64,000 nt of DNA, taken from the NCBI RefSeq assembly GCF_011751075.1, contig NZ_JAALLN010000024.1:1-64000 (forward strand), given 5' to 3'. Below the pieces are notes generated by a model that saw nothing but the letters and a program-made list of their open reading frames with translations, was not told where the DNA came from and searched no databases. This document shows positions 17,524 to 26,464 of the stretch, piece by piece. The stretch's first letter is position 1. The number at the start of each line of letters is the position of its first letter. The DNA is from Flavobacterium poyangense (GTDB taxonomy: Bacteria; Bacteroidota; Bacteroidia; Flavobacteriales; Flavobacteriaceae). The translations under genes and the position numbers were made by a program.

Positions 17524-18783
17524 ATGGTAAAAGATTTATTCGAAAGAATTCAGGATAATAAAGGACCTCTAGGAAAATGGGCTTCTCAGGCAGAAGGTTA
17601 CTATGTTTTTCCAAAGTTAGAAGGAGAGTTGGGACCAAGAATGACTTTTCATGGTAAAAATATTTTAAATTGGAGTTTAAATGATTACTTGGGTTTAGCA
17701 AATCATCCGGAAGTTCGTAAAGCAGATACTGATGCTGCAGCTCAATTTGGCGCGGCATATCCAATGGGTGCCCGTATGATGTCCGGTCACACAAAATACC
17801 ACGAACAATTAGAAGACGAACTGGCTGCTTTTGTAATGAAAGAATCGGCTTATTTGTTGAATTTCGGGTATCAGGGAATGGTATCTATCATTGACGCTCT
17901 GGTGACTAAAAATGATATTATTGTTTATGATGTAGATTCTCATGCTTGTATTATAGACGGAGTTCGTTTGCACATGGGTAAGCGTTTTACTTACAAGCAT
18001 AATGATCTTGAAAGTATGGAAAAAAACCTGCAAAGAGCAACAAAAATGGCTCTGGAGACAGGTGGTGGTATTTTATTTATTACCGAAGGTGTTTTTGGAA
18101 TGCGTGGACAACAAGGGAAATTGAAAGAAATTGTTGCAATGAAACAAAAATACAATTTCCGCTTATTGGTCGATGATGCACATGGTTTTGGAACGCTTGG
18201 TAAAACAGGTGCCGGAGCAGGTGAGGAGCAGGGAGTTCAGGATGGTATAGATGTGTACTTTTCGACTTTTGCAAAATCTATGGCAAATATTGGTGCTTTC
18301 GTAGCGGCAGATAAAACAGTTATTGATTATTTAAAATACAATTTACGCTCGCAAATGTTTGCAAAAGCACTACCAATGATTCAGACAATCGGTTCATTAA
18401 AACGTTTGGAATTGTTGCGTAACTCTTCTGCAATAAAAGATAAACTTTGGGAGAATGTAAATGCTTTACAAAACGGATTAAAAGAAAAAGGATTCAATAT
18501 TGGTGATACAAATACTTGTATTACACCGGTTTATTTAGAAGGAAGTATTCCTGAAGCAATGGTTATGGTAAATGACTTAAGAGAAAATTATGGTATTTTC
18601 CTTTCTATTGTAGTTTATCCGGTTATTCCAAAAGGAATTATTTTACTTCGAATGATTCCGACTGCTTCTCATACATTAGAAGATATTGAGGAAACGCTAA
18701 CGGCTTTTGAAGCCATTCGTGAAAAATTGGTAAACGGAACATATAAAGAAATTGCAGAAAGAACAACTGTTGATGTTTCTTAA
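17524..18783 (+). CDS. Alpha-oxoamine synthase family enzyme (candidate sulfonolipid/capnine synthase)
   Basis: 419 residues from ATG 17524 (MVKDLFERIQDNKGPLGKWA). A fold-type I PLP enzyme: His140 in DVDSHACIIDGVRLH stacks on PLP, VDDAHGFGTLGKTG carries the PLP aspartate, and Lys251 in STFAKSMANIGAF forms the Schiff base. The family joins an amino acid to an acyl thioester with loss of CO2 (AONS, KBL, serine palmitoyltransferase). Flavobacteria that glide make capnine-type sulfonolipids with a cysteate-acyl transferase of this family. No biotin genes adjoin, so bioF is less likely. A hairpin at 18814 ends the unit. Confidence 0.85.
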   Translation: MVKDLFERIQDNKGPLGKWASQAEGYYVFPKLEGELGPRMTFHGKNILNWSLNDYLGLANHPEVRKADTDAAAQFGAAYPMGARMMSGHTKYHEQLEDELAAFVMKESAYLLNFGYQGMVSIIDALVTKNDIIVYDVDSHACIIDGVRLHMGKRFTYKHNDLESMEKNLQRATKMALETGGGILFITEGVFGMRGQQGKLKEIVAMKQKYNFRLLVDDAHGFGTLGKTGAGAGEEQGVQDGIDVYFSTFAKSMANIGAFVAADKTVIDYLKYNLRSQMFAKALPMIQTIGSLKRLELLRNSSAIKDKLWENVNALQNGLKEKGFNIGDTNTCITPVYLEGSIPEAMVMVNDLRENYGIFLSIVVYPVIPKGIILLRMIPTASHTLEDIEETLTAFEAIREKLVNGTYKEIAERTTVDVS

Positions 18784-18813
18784 ATATAAAATTCTCTTAT
18801 GGGAATTATGTAA

Positions 18814-18846
18814 AAAAATCCATTCTTACACAGAATGGATTTTTTT
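18814..18846 (+). terminator. Rho-independent terminator of the oxoamine synthase gene
   Basis: AAAAATCCATTCT and AGAATGGATTTTT pair around a 5-base loop, followed by a long T-run. It begins 31 bases past the stop. Confidence 0.85.
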
Positions 18847-18891
18847 TTATTTGATTTAAATTTATAATTATAAACCCTAAAATTTATAATT

Positions 18892-19368
18892 ATGAAAAAA
18901 ATACTTGTACTAACGATAATTACTTTAGCTGTTTTCGCTTCTTGTAAAAAAGTAGCTGAACCGGTAGAAATTGCACCAAATCCACCAAAAGAAGCAGAAG
19001 CTGTAGCGCCTTCGGGAGACCAATGTTATGCTTCGATTGCCAATAATAGTATAGTAGAACTTAGTTTTAATGTTAATTCACATCAGGAAGTTAACGGGAA
19101 ATTGAGTTATGCTTTATCGGGAAAAGATAAAAATAACGGAACGATTATCGGTAATATGAAAGGGGATACGTTGATTGCGGACTATACCTTTATGTCAGAA
19201 GGACTTTCGTCTGTTAGAGAAGTTGTTTTTCTGCAAAAAGACGGGGCTTTTATTGAAGGATACGGAGACGTTGTCGAGTCAAATGATAGGGTAACGTTTA
19301 AAGACAAAACAAAACTAAAATTTGATCAGAAAAACGCATTGACCAAAGTAGATTGTAAGGTAGAATAA
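18892..19368 (+). CDS. Small lipoprotein of unknown function
   Basis: 158 residues. The lipobox ends at Cys19 (LTIITLAVFASCKK), followed by a Pro/Glu-rich linker (about 22-43). A beta-rich domain begins at DQCYASIANNSIVELSFN and contains SYALSGKDKNNGTIIGNMKG; two cysteines (near 48 and the C-terminus) could form a disulfide. Short repeats of DK-N-G and GD motifs suggest a beta-sandwich. No family name is assured. It ends 24 bases before a strong bidirectional terminator. Confidence 0.75.
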   Translation: MKKILVLTIITLAVFASCKKVAEPVEIAPNPPKEAEAVAPSGDQCYASIANNSIVELSFNVNSHQEVNGKLSYALSGKDKNNGTIIGNMKGDTLIADYTFMSEGLSSVREVVFLQKDGAFIEGYGDVVESNDRVTFKDKTKLKFDQKNALTKVDCKVE

Positions 19369-19391
19369 AATAAATTTATTTATATTTTAAC

Positions 19392-19424
19392 AAACCGGAC
19401 AGGTTTTTAAAACCTGTCCGGTTT
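19392..19424. terminator. Strong bidirectional terminator between convergent genes
   Basis: Perfect 15-bp arms: AAACCGGACAGGTTT (19392-19406) and AAACCTGTCCGGTTT (19410-19424), with a 3-base loop. It sits between the lipoprotein gene ending at 19368 and the minus-strand gene ending at 19458. The core is identical to the hairpin at 52355, with different outer pairs. Confidence 0.85.
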
Positions 19425-19457
19425 ATTATAATTATATAAAATAATTATATAAAATAT

Positions 19458-20579
19458 TTAGGAAAGATCTTTTTTGTATGTTTTTCTTTGGCAGTGTACT
19501 TTTGGATCAAAGTTTTTCCAGATAAGTTGGATCGCAGTGTTTTCGGCTAATTCCGGAGTTCTGATACAATTTACAATTCCTTTTTCTGAGAACGTTTTAT
19601 AGTATTCATCAAATATAATGGCAGTAACACCTTTGTTTTGATAGTCGGGATGTACACCAATTAGGTAGAAAACAACATCTTTGCTCTGTTTTCTGGCTTT
19701 TAACAGATGGTAAAAGCCAAAAGGGAAAAGTTTTCCTTTCGCTTTTTGTAAAGCCTCAGAAAAGCTAGGCATTACAATACTAAAAGCGACTAAATTCTCG
19801 TCCTTATCAACCACAAATTTGATGTATTCGGGATTGATAAAACTGATGTATTTCTTTTTGAAATATTCTTTTTGAACATCGGAAATAGCAACAAACGAAG
19901 CTAAGCTTGCGTAGGACTCGTTAAACAAATCAAACATTTTGTCCACGTGTGGCATAATGTCTTTTGTCTTGGTAAACGTAAGTGATTTTAAGCTGTATCT
20001 TTTTTTGATTAATTCCTGCGCTTTAAGAAAAAATTCAGGCTTCACATTAGAAAACGGAAAGGAATTTTCGAGGTATTCTTTCTCGATTTGAAAACCTAAT
20101 TGTTCAAAGTGGGTTACGTAATAAGGGTGATTGTACCAGGTAATCATGGTTCCCATTTGGTCGTATCCTTCAGTCAGTACTCCAACTTTATCTAAATTAG
20201 AGAAGCCCATTGGACCTTCAACATATTCCAGATTGTTTTGTTTTCCTAATTCATATACTTTCTCTAATAACGCTTTGGTAACTTCCAGATCATCGATAAC
20301 GTCAAACCAGCCAAAACGAACTTTTCTTTTGTGCTGATCATTAACTTCTGACCAGTTGATAATGGCGGTTATTCGACCTACAATTTCGTTGTTTTTGTAG
20401 GCCAGATAGAAATAAGCTTCGGCATTGTCAAAAGCGGGATTTTTAGTTTTATCAAAAGTTTCCAGTTCGTCAGCAATAATAGGCGGAACCCAATACGGAT
20501 TGTTTTTGTATAACGAAAATGGGAATTTGATGTAGTCTGTTAATTCTTTTTTGCTTTTGGCTTCTTTAATTGTAATCAT
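19458..20579 (-). CDS. GNAT-fold N-acetyltransferase-like protein
   Basis: 373 residues. The N-terminus (MITIKEAKSKKELTDYIKFP) leads into FDNAEAYFYLAYKNNEIVGRITAIIN, a GNAT beta-hairpin. The C-terminal part carries FYLIGVHPDYQNKGVTAIIF, resembling the acetyl-CoA-binding V-x-P-x-Y-x-x-K-G motif A (usual R/Q-x-x-G-x-G/A, here Q-N-K-G-V-T). The length suggests two GNAT-like halves. The substrate is unknown. The start ATG lies 55 bases after that of nothing codirectional; the next upstream gene (20634-21605) is codirectional and 54 bases away, so they may be co-transcribed. Confidence 0.8.
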   Translation of the reverse strand: MITIKEAKSKKELTDYIKFPFSLYKNNPYWVPPIIADELETFDKTKNPAFDNAEAYFYLAYKNNEIVGRITAIINWSEVNDQHKRKVRFGWFDVIDDLEVTKALLEKVYELGKQNNLEYVEGPMGFSNLDKVGVLTEGYDQMGTMITWYNHPYYVTHFEQLGFQIEKEYLENSFPFSNVKPEFFLKAQELIKKRYSLKSLTFTKTKDIMPHVDKMFDLFNESYASLASFVAISDVQKEYFKKKYISFINPEYIKFVVDKDENLVAFSIVMPSFSEALQKAKGKLFPFGFYHLLKARKQSKDVVFYLIGVHPDYQNKGVTAIIFDEYYKTFSEKGIVNCIRTPELAENTAIQLIWKNFDPKVHCQRKTYKKDLS

Positions 20580-20633
20580 TAAGATTGTATGGATGAAATA
20601 TCTCTTTGTTTGGAGATTTAAGTTATTAAATTT

Positions 20634-21605
20634 TTATTCGTATTTAGATTTACGTTTTCTTTCTTGTGCCTGATAATCTGTTTCTTTTTTAGATTTAGGG
20701 TCTTTTTTATTTTTTCTGGCCTGTCTTTTAGCTTCTGTTTGATTTTCTTTATATTTTCCGTCATAACGCCATGAAACTCCAACTCCTCCGTATAATATTG
20801 AGGGAGTGTCTTTAAAATTAGTACTTATAGAAGCATCAACCTGTAAGTTTGGATTAATTAGATAGGCTGCTCCACCACGCACAATGGCATCGCTGTAAAA
20901 ATCGCTTTTATACCCCTGATTTTCAACAAAACCGGACCATTTGTTGTTGAATCCGTGTGTTAAAGTTAATACATAACCATAACTAGGGTAATCTGTTGTG
21001 ATGTAATCGGCAATAATATTGGTTACAAAGACCCATTTTCCGCCACCAAACTGATTTTGAGTAATCAAGACTACTTTTGGAGAAATGCTGGATTCAGGAG
21101 AAAAAGAGTACGGATTGTTTGAGCCAACAAAATTAGCTCCTGCAAAAAGAGATACTGCCGGTATTAGTTGATGCCAGTTAAAGCTATGATTGGCTTTGTA
21201 GCTGTATATGTTTTTTGTTTTTTCGTAGTTTTTAAAAGGATCATAAATTAGATATTTCGCTCCTAAAACAGTTTGTCTGAAGTTATTTCTTTTATGGTTG
21301 TTGTATGGCGAATTATAAGCTTCCATTTGGTACTGTAAATCAAGTACAAATTCCAGTTTTTCCAGAAATGCACCATAGCGGAATGTTAAATCGGTACCAA
21401 AACCATTTGCGTCATAATTTAATAAATCATGCTTTTCTTTTATTCCGTAAAAGCCAATTTCGGCCTGAATAACAGATTTTCCAACAGCGAAGGCAGACAT
21501 GGTCTCACCCGGGCGGTTAGAATTAATGATATCAGTATATTGTGCGAAAAACAATTGTGGTGTAAAAAAAATAGCAGTAAGAAATAAGTTTTTAACTTTT
21601 AACAT
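20634..21605 (-). CDS. Outer-membrane beta-barrel protein (phenol MetA-like transporter family)
   Basis: 323 residues. A signal peptide (VKNLFLTAIFFTPQLFFAQ) is followed by amphipathic strands typical of a 12-14 strand barrel: NSNRPGETMSAFAVGKSVIQ at the N-terminus, then repeated alternating-aromatic strands such as KWVFVTNIIADYITTDYPSY. The N-terminal DRPG/NRPG signature and overall shape fit the MetA-like outer-membrane family; substrate unknown. The last 45 residues are a Lys/Glu-rich charged tail (KENQTEAKRQARKNKKDPKS), unusual for a barrel and probably periplasmic or disordered. Confidence 0.75.
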   Translation of the reverse strand: MLKVKNLFLTAIFFTPQLFFAQYTDIINSNRPGETMSAFAVGKSVIQAEIGFYGIKEKHDLLNYDANGFGTDLTFRYGAFLEKLEFVLDLQYQMEAYNSPYNNHKRNNFRQTVLGAKYLIYDPFKNYEKTKNIYSYKANHSFNWHQLIPAVSLFAGANFVGSNNPYSFSPESSISPKVVLITQNQFGGGKWVFVTNIIADYITTDYPSYGYVLTLTHGFNNKWSGFVENQGYKSDFYSDAIVRGGAAYLINPNLQVDASISTNFKDTPSILYGGVGVSWRYDGKYKENQTEAKRQARKNKKDPKSKKETDYQAQERKRKSKYE

Positions 21606-21703
21606 AAACGTAATTTTTGATTAAAAAGTAATAACGCATTTCAAATGTACATATTTTATTATTTATTTAAGATTGATATTTTAATTTTAAACGACAGATT
21701 TCT

Positions 21704-21711
21704 TAATTTTG
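21704..21711 (+). promoter_or_regulatory. Promoter -7 element of the surface-glycan operon
   Basis: TAATTTTG matches TAnnTTTG and ends 18 bases before ATG 21730. The nearest TTG (21673-21675) is 28 bases away, longer than the usual spacer. Confidence 0.4.
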
Positions 21712-21729
21712 AAAAAAAAATAAACAATT

Positions 21730-22014
21730 ATGCAAGAAGCATCTTTTTCAGGTTTAATAAAAGCTATTTTTTACATCTTGGCTTTTTATTATATTTTTAA
21801 ATTTTTAGCTAGAATCTTTTTGCCTGTGTTGGTTAAAAAGGCTGTAGAAAAAGCAGGAGAGAATTTTCAGAGACAACAACAATATAGCCAGAGCAATTCA
21901 TGGCAAAACACGCAACGCAATACAGATGAGATAATTGTTGATACTGCGAATGCGAAAAATCCCCGCGAAACCAAAAAAGTGGGAGAGTATGTTGATTACG
22001 AAGAAATAGATTAA
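21730..22014 (+). CDS. DUF4834 family membrane-anchored protein
   Basis: 94 residues. One hydrophobic N-terminal helix (about 8-33, IKAIFYILAFYYIFKFLARI) is followed by a Gln/Asn-rich polar tail with the conserved end RETKKVGEYVDYEEID. This is the form of the DUF4834 family, found in Bacteroidota directly ahead of YfhO genes. It is the first gene of a plus-strand operon running to 27934. Function unknown. Confidence 0.85.
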   Translation: MQEASFSGLIKAIFYILAFYYIFKFLARIFLPVLVKKAVEKAGENFQRQQQYSQSNSWQNTQRNTDEIIVDTANAKNPRETKKVGEYVDYEEID

Positions 22015-22055
22015 GTTTGTGTCCTGAAAAAACTGGATTCATCATTTAACCAAAC

Positions 22056-24503
22056 TTGCCTAAATTGAAAATAGTAAATAAGTTCTATCCGCACGCCCTT
22101 GTTGTATTGGGCTTTATTCTCGTTTCCTTAATTTATTTTTACCCGGTTCTGCAGGGGAAACAAATTTTCCAATCTGATATTGCTCAATATACCGGAATGG
22201 CAAAGGAGCAAAATGATTTTAGAGCTACAGAACATGCTGAGCCCTATTGGACGAATTCTGCTTTTGGCGGGATGCCAACCTATCAGCTGGGAGCAAATTA
22301 TCCTAACGATTATGTTGGGAAATTAGACGATGCATTGCGTTTCTTACCACGTCCTGCCGATTATCTGTTTTTATACTTTTTAGGTTTTTACGGACTGCTA
22401 TTGGTCTTAAAAACCGATCCTTTAAAAGCTTTTATCGGTGCATTGGCATTTGGTTTCTCGACTTATTTAATTATTATTTTAGGAGTGGGGCACAATGCAA
22501 AAGCACATGCTATTGCCTATATGCCATTGGTTATTGCCGGATTTATACTGGTTTTTCAGAAAAAATACATTTGGGGAGGTTTGCTCACCATGTTTGCAGT
22601 GGCGTTGGAGGTTAATGCCAATCACTTTCAGATGACCTATTATTTACTGATTTTTCTACTGATCCTTTCGGGGTATTATGGATTTAATTTCATTAAAAAT
22701 AAAGAATACAAGCCTCTTTTAATTTCATTTGGTGTTTTGCTGGTTGCAGGTATTTTTGCTATTGGGGCCAATGCGACCAATTTGTTGGCAACCAGTGAAT
22801 ATGCTAAATTTAGTACACGTAGCAATAGTGAATTGACTTTTAATCCGGACGGAACAAGAAAAACCAATGAAAATGCATTAAGCCGTGAGTATATCACAGA
22901 ATACAGTTACGGAATTGCAGAGAGTCTGAACTTGATTGCGCCAAGACTTTTTGGAGGTTCAAACCATGAAAACGTGGGTACTGACAGCCGTATGTATTCT
23001 TTTATGCTCGAAAAAGGAGTTCCATCAGAACAAGCGCAGGATTTTGTATCCGGTATGCCAACCTATTGGGGAGATCAGCCAATTGTTGCCGCTCCTGCTT
23101 ATATTGGGGTTGTAGTTTTCTTTTTGGCGGTTTTGGCATTGTTTATTGATGACAGAAAAATTAAATACGTTTTTCTTACGGGAGCATTGTTTTCTTTAGT
23201 GCTTTCATGGGGAAAAAACTTTGCTTTATTAACAGACTTTTTTATCGATTACGTTCCTATGTACGATAAATTCAGAGCCGTTTCGTCTATTCAGGTAATA
23301 CTTGAATTGTGTTTCCCTGTTTTGGCTGTTATGGGATTACAATCGTTTTTTAAAGCTAAAGAAGAACCAAAACTACAACAGAAAGCATTGGTGCAAACCG
23401 GAGTTTTTGGTCTTGGAATTTTGTTGATTTTAGTATTTGCTAAAAGCATGTTTCATTTTTCAGGAAGTAGTGATAGTTATTTCTTAGAAAGCTACGGACC
23501 GGATTTCGTTGAGGCGCTAAAAGAAGACAGAATGAGTTTGTATTCAGCAGATTTATTGCGATCAGGCTTTTTTATCGTAGTGACTTTTGGAATTCTGTGG
23601 TTGTTTATTAAAAACAAATTCTCGCAAAATACAACTTTAATTGTTGTGGGTATTTTAATGATTTTTGATTTGTTCTTTGTCGATAAAAAATACGTTTCAG
23701 CAAAAGATTTTGTTAGTCCGGTAGAAATTGCAGCTCCGTTCCAGGAAACGCCTTCTGATGCTCAGATTTTAAAAGATACAACACATTATAGGGTTTTTGA
23801 AGTAAACGGAAACATGTCAAGTGCCCGTGCTTCTTACTTTCACCATTCATTGGGTGGGTATCATGCCGCAAAACCAAGAAGAATTCAACAGTTGTTTGAT
23901 TATCAAATCGCGAAAAACAATATGGAAGTTCTGGATATGCTAAATGTAAAATATATTATCCAGACCGATAAAGAAGGAAAGGAATTCCCGACAGTAAATC
24001 CTAATACTAATGGTAATGCCTGGTTTGTAAGCTCTGTAAGACTTGTAAATAAACCGGATGATGTTATGAAAGCATTAGACGATATCGATACCAAAAGAGT
24101 AGCTGTTTTTAATGTTCGTGAGCACGAAGGTAAATTCAGAAGCGCGCGTTTAAAAAAGCAATGGGACACGACAGGAACGATTAAAGCAGTAGTATACAAG
24201 CCAAATTATATTAAGTACCAATCAGATAACAAAAAAGACGGTTTGGCTGTTTTCTCTGAAATGTATTATAAAAATGGTTGGAATGCTTATATCGACGGAC
24301 AATTGACAGATCATTTCCCTGTAGATTATGTTTTAAGAGCCATGGAAATTCCGGGTGGAAAACATACTATAGAGTTTAAATTTGAACCTCAGGTTGTAAA
24401 AACCGGAAGTACAATTACCTTAATAAGCTCAATCGGAATGTTGCTATTATTGATTGGAGGGATTTATTATGAAAGGAAAAGAGTAATTTTACATACAAAG
24501 TAA
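22056..24503 (+). CDS. YfhO-family multi-pass membrane protein (GT-C-like)
   Basis: 815 residues with about 12 membrane segments. An acidic first loop (QGKQIFQSDIAQYTGMAKEQ) follows the first helix, as in GT-C enzymes that take sugars from polyprenyl-phosphate donors. A C-terminal soluble beta domain spans about 560-790 (FSEMYYKNGWNAYIDGQLTD), and a last membrane helix follows. YfhO proteins act in lipoteichoic-acid or glycan modification in other bacteria. Both candidate starts are TTG: 22056, or 22065, which begins at the conserved KIVNKFYPHA. It follows DUF4834 by 41 bases. Confidence 0.87.
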   Translation: MPKLKIVNKFYPHALVVLGFILVSLIYFYPVLQGKQIFQSDIAQYTGMAKEQNDFRATEHAEPYWTNSAFGGMPTYQLGANYPNDYVGKLDDALRFLPRPADYLFLYFLGFYGLLLVLKTDPLKAFIGALAFGFSTYLIIILGVGHNAKAHAIAYMPLVIAGFILVFQKKYIWGGLLTMFAVALEVNANHFQMTYYLLIFLLILSGYYGFNFIKNKEYKPLLISFGVLLVAGIFAIGANATNLLATSEYAKFSTRSNSELTFNPDGTRKTNENALSREYITEYSYGIAESLNLIAPRLFGGSNHENVGTDSRMYSFMLEKGVPSEQAQDFVSGMPTYWGDQPIVAAPAYIGVVVFFLAVLALFIDDRKIKYVFLTGALFSLVLSWGKNFALLTDFFIDYVPMYDKFRAVSSIQVILELCFPVLAVMGLQSFFKAKEEPKLQQKALVQTGVFGLGILLILVFAKSMFHFSGSSDSYFLESYGPDFVEALKEDRMSLYSADLLRSGFFIVVTFGILWLFIKNKFSQNTTLIVVGILMIFDLFFVDKKYVSAKDFVSPVEIAAPFQETPSDAQILKDTTHYRVFEVNGNMSSARASYFHHSLGGYHAAKPRRIQQLFDYQIAKNNMEVLDMLNVKYIIQTDKEGKEFPTVNPNTNGNAWFVSSVRLVNKPDDVMKALDDIDTKRVAVFNVREHEGKFRSARLKKQWDTTGTIKAVVYKPNYIKYQSDNKKDGLAVFSEMYYKNGWNAYIDGQLTDHFPVDYVLRAMEIPGGKHTIEFKFEPQVVKTGSTITLISSIGMLLLLIGGIYYERKRVILHTK

Positions 24504-24509
24504 AATTAT

Positions 24510-24674
24510 ATGAAAACTACTGATGTAACGAAAAAGCAATTGCCTCAAGTGAATTCTACTGCAGCTGATACTGAATTGCAGAAGTTGTATACGGAAAGAA
24601 TAGAGCGTTTTATGGCTTTAGTAGAACTTTCGTATGCCTTAAAACATGCTCCAAAAATTATTAAGAAAAAATAA
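24510..24674 (+). CDS. Small protein (54 residues), candidate antitoxin of the following nucleotidyltransferase
   Basis: A short ORF from ATG 24510: MKTTDVTKKQLPQVNS..., with a helical C-terminal half (YTERIERFMALVELSYALKH) and basic tail. Its TAA shares one base with the ATG of the nucleotidyltransferase gene (TAATG at 24672-24676), a translational coupling junction. Small upstream partners of stand-alone nucleotidyltransferases are often antitoxins; here that role is inference. No DNA-binding motif is recognised. It starts 6 bases after the YfhO stop. Confidence 0.75.
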   Translation: MKTTDVTKKQLPQVNSTAADTELQKLYTERIERFMALVELSYALKHAPKIIKKK

Positions 24675-25132
24675 TGCTCCAAGAAATTCTAAATATTTGG
24701 AAAATTTTCAATGAAAAGAATGTTCGCTACATTACTATTGGAGGTTTGGCCGTTAATATTTACGGATATACAAGAAATACAGGAGATATTGATATAATGA
24801 TTGAAGATTCTATTGAAAATAGATTAAATCTTCGTGCAGCTTTTAAAGAAATCGGAATAGGCGATTTTCCTCAAATTGAAACGATGCAGTTTGTAGCAGG
24901 ATATACGGATTTTACTATTTCTTACGATTTGAGATTAGATGTAATGACTTCAGTTAAAGGCTTGGAAGAGGTGAAATTTGGGGATTTGTATGAAAACGCT
25001 ACTATAGCTTTTTTACAAGGAATACCGGTCTATTTTATTGACTACGATAATTTAATGATTGCAAAAAGGGCAACTAACCGATTAAAAGATCAGTTGGATA
25101 TAGAAGAATTGAATAAAAAGAATAAGAAATAA
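24674..25132 (+). CDS. Nucleotidyltransferase of the AbiEii/DUF6036-like type
   Basis: 152 residues. Polymerase-beta-type nucleotidyltransferase fold: GGLAVNIYGYTRNTGDIDIM has the Gly-Gly motif (23-24) and the metal-binding D-x-D (Asp38, Asp40), and LRLDVMTSVKGL supplies a possible third carboxylate. Family relatives are toxins of AbiE- or MNT-type toxin-antitoxin systems that modify tRNA, or antitoxin-like AMPylases paired with HEPN toxins. No HEPN gene adjoins. It sits inside a glycan operon, coupled to a 54-residue gene upstream and 1 base from the glycosyltransferase start. Confidence 0.8.
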   Translation: MLQEILNIWKIFNEKNVRYITIGGLAVNIYGYTRNTGDIDIMIEDSIENRLNLRAAFKEIGIGDFPQIETMQFVAGYTDFTISYDLRLDVMTSVKGLEEVKFGDLYENATIAFLQGIPVYFIDYDNLMIAKRATNRLKDQLDIEELNKKNKK

Positions 25133-25133
25133 A

Positions 25134-26426
25134 TTGAAACCAGAATCTAAAAAACTCTTAATCATTACCTATTATTTTCCACCTGCCGGAGGACCTGGTG
25201 TGCAACGCTGGTTGAAATTTGTGAAATATTTGCCAGAATTTAATGTTCAGCCTATCGTTTATGTTCCGGAGAACCCAACCTACCCGATAGTTGATGAAGG
25301 TTTGGTTAGTGAAGTTTCAGATCAGGTAATTGTTCTTAAAAATAAAATTATGGAGCCTTACCAATTGGCGGCTCTTTTTTCTAAAAATAAAACAAAGAAA
25401 ATCAGTTCAGGAATCTTTCCACAGAAGAAAAAGCAAACTTTTCTGGATAAACTTTTTCTGTGGGTCAGAGGGAATCTTTTTATTCCAGATGCCCGTGTTT
25501 TATGGGTGAAACCTTCTGTTTCTTATCTTGAAAAATATATTAAGGAAAATAATATAGATACCATTGTAACTTCCGGTCCACCGCATAGTTTGCATTTAAT
25601 CGGCTTGGAATTAAAAGAGAAACTAAATGTAAAATGGTTTGCTGATTTTCGCGATCCATGGACTACAATTGGATACCATAAAGCATTGCGTTTGTCTGCT
25701 TATGCGGCAAAAAAGCATAAAAAATTAGAGCATAAAGTGCTTAATTCGGCCGATACGATTATTGTAACTAGTAAAACGACCAAAACCGAATTTCAGGCCA
25801 TCACTAATAAACCTATTTCGGTAATCACAAATGGTTACGATATCGAAAATGTTGAAAAACAAACTTTAGATACCAAGTTTACTTTGGCGCATATTGGATC
25901 GTTTTTGTCAGATCGAAACCCCCGTTTTTTATGGGAAAGTCTGACTGAATTGCTCGAGGAAGTTCCGGATTTTAAATCACATTTAGAATTAAAATTAATA
26001 GGCGCTGTAAGTCAGGAAGTACTCGATGCAATTAAGGAGTTTAATTTGGGAGCTTATCTAAATCTTTTAGGATATGTTTCCCATAACGAAGCTATTGCAC
26101 ATCAGAAAAAATCACAGGTTTTGCTTCTGATAGAAATTAATTCTGAAGATACCAGAAGTATTATCCCGGGTAAATTGTTTGAATATATGGTATCAAACAG
26201 GCCGATCATTGCAATAGGGCCGCAGGGTTCTGATTTCTCAGACATTATAAAGGAAACAAATACAGGCGTATTTTTTGATTATTCTGAAAAAACGAAACTA
26301 AAAAGTGTAATTTTGGACTTTTATAATCAATATTTGGAAGGGAAATTACAAGCAAATGGCGTTGGTTTACAACAATATTCCAGAAAAAACCTGACCAAAC
26401 AGCTAGTACAGTTGATTAGCGAATAA
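25134..26426 (+). CDS. Glycosyltransferase family 4-like protein
   Basis: 430 residues from a TTG start at 25134. A GT-B enzyme: the N-terminal Rossmann domain begins with ITYYFPPAGGPGVQRWLKFV, a donor/acceptor loop typical of GT4-type sugar transferases, and the C-terminal domain carries IIPGKLFEYMVSNRPIIAIG, with the E-x7-E-like nucleotide-sugar site. It probably adds a sugar to a polyprenyl-linked or surface glycan in the cytoplasm. It begins 1 base after the nucleotidyltransferase stop and precedes a flippase by 38 bases. Confidence 0.88.
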   Translation: MKPESKKLLIITYYFPPAGGPGVQRWLKFVKYLPEFNVQPIVYVPENPTYPIVDEGLVSEVSDQVIVLKNKIMEPYQLAALFSKNKTKKISSGIFPQKKKQTFLDKLFLWVRGNLFIPDARVLWVKPSVSYLEKYIKENNIDTIVTSGPPHSLHLIGLELKEKLNVKWFADFRDPWTTIGYHKALRLSAYAAKKHKKLEHKVLNSADTIIVTSKTTKTEFQAITNKPISVITNGYDIENVEKQTLDTKFTLAHIGSFLSDRNPRFLWESLTELLEEVPDFKSHLELKLIGAVSQEVLDAIKEFNLGAYLNLLGYVSHNEAIAHQKKSQVLLLIEINSEDTRSIIPGKLFEYMVSNRPIIAIGPQGSDFSDIIKETNTGVFFDYSEKTKLKSVILDFYNQYLEGKLQANGVGLQQYSRKNLTKQLVQLISE

Positions 26427-26464
26427 TTAATCAACGACCGGAACTCTACAATCTAAAATTACAA

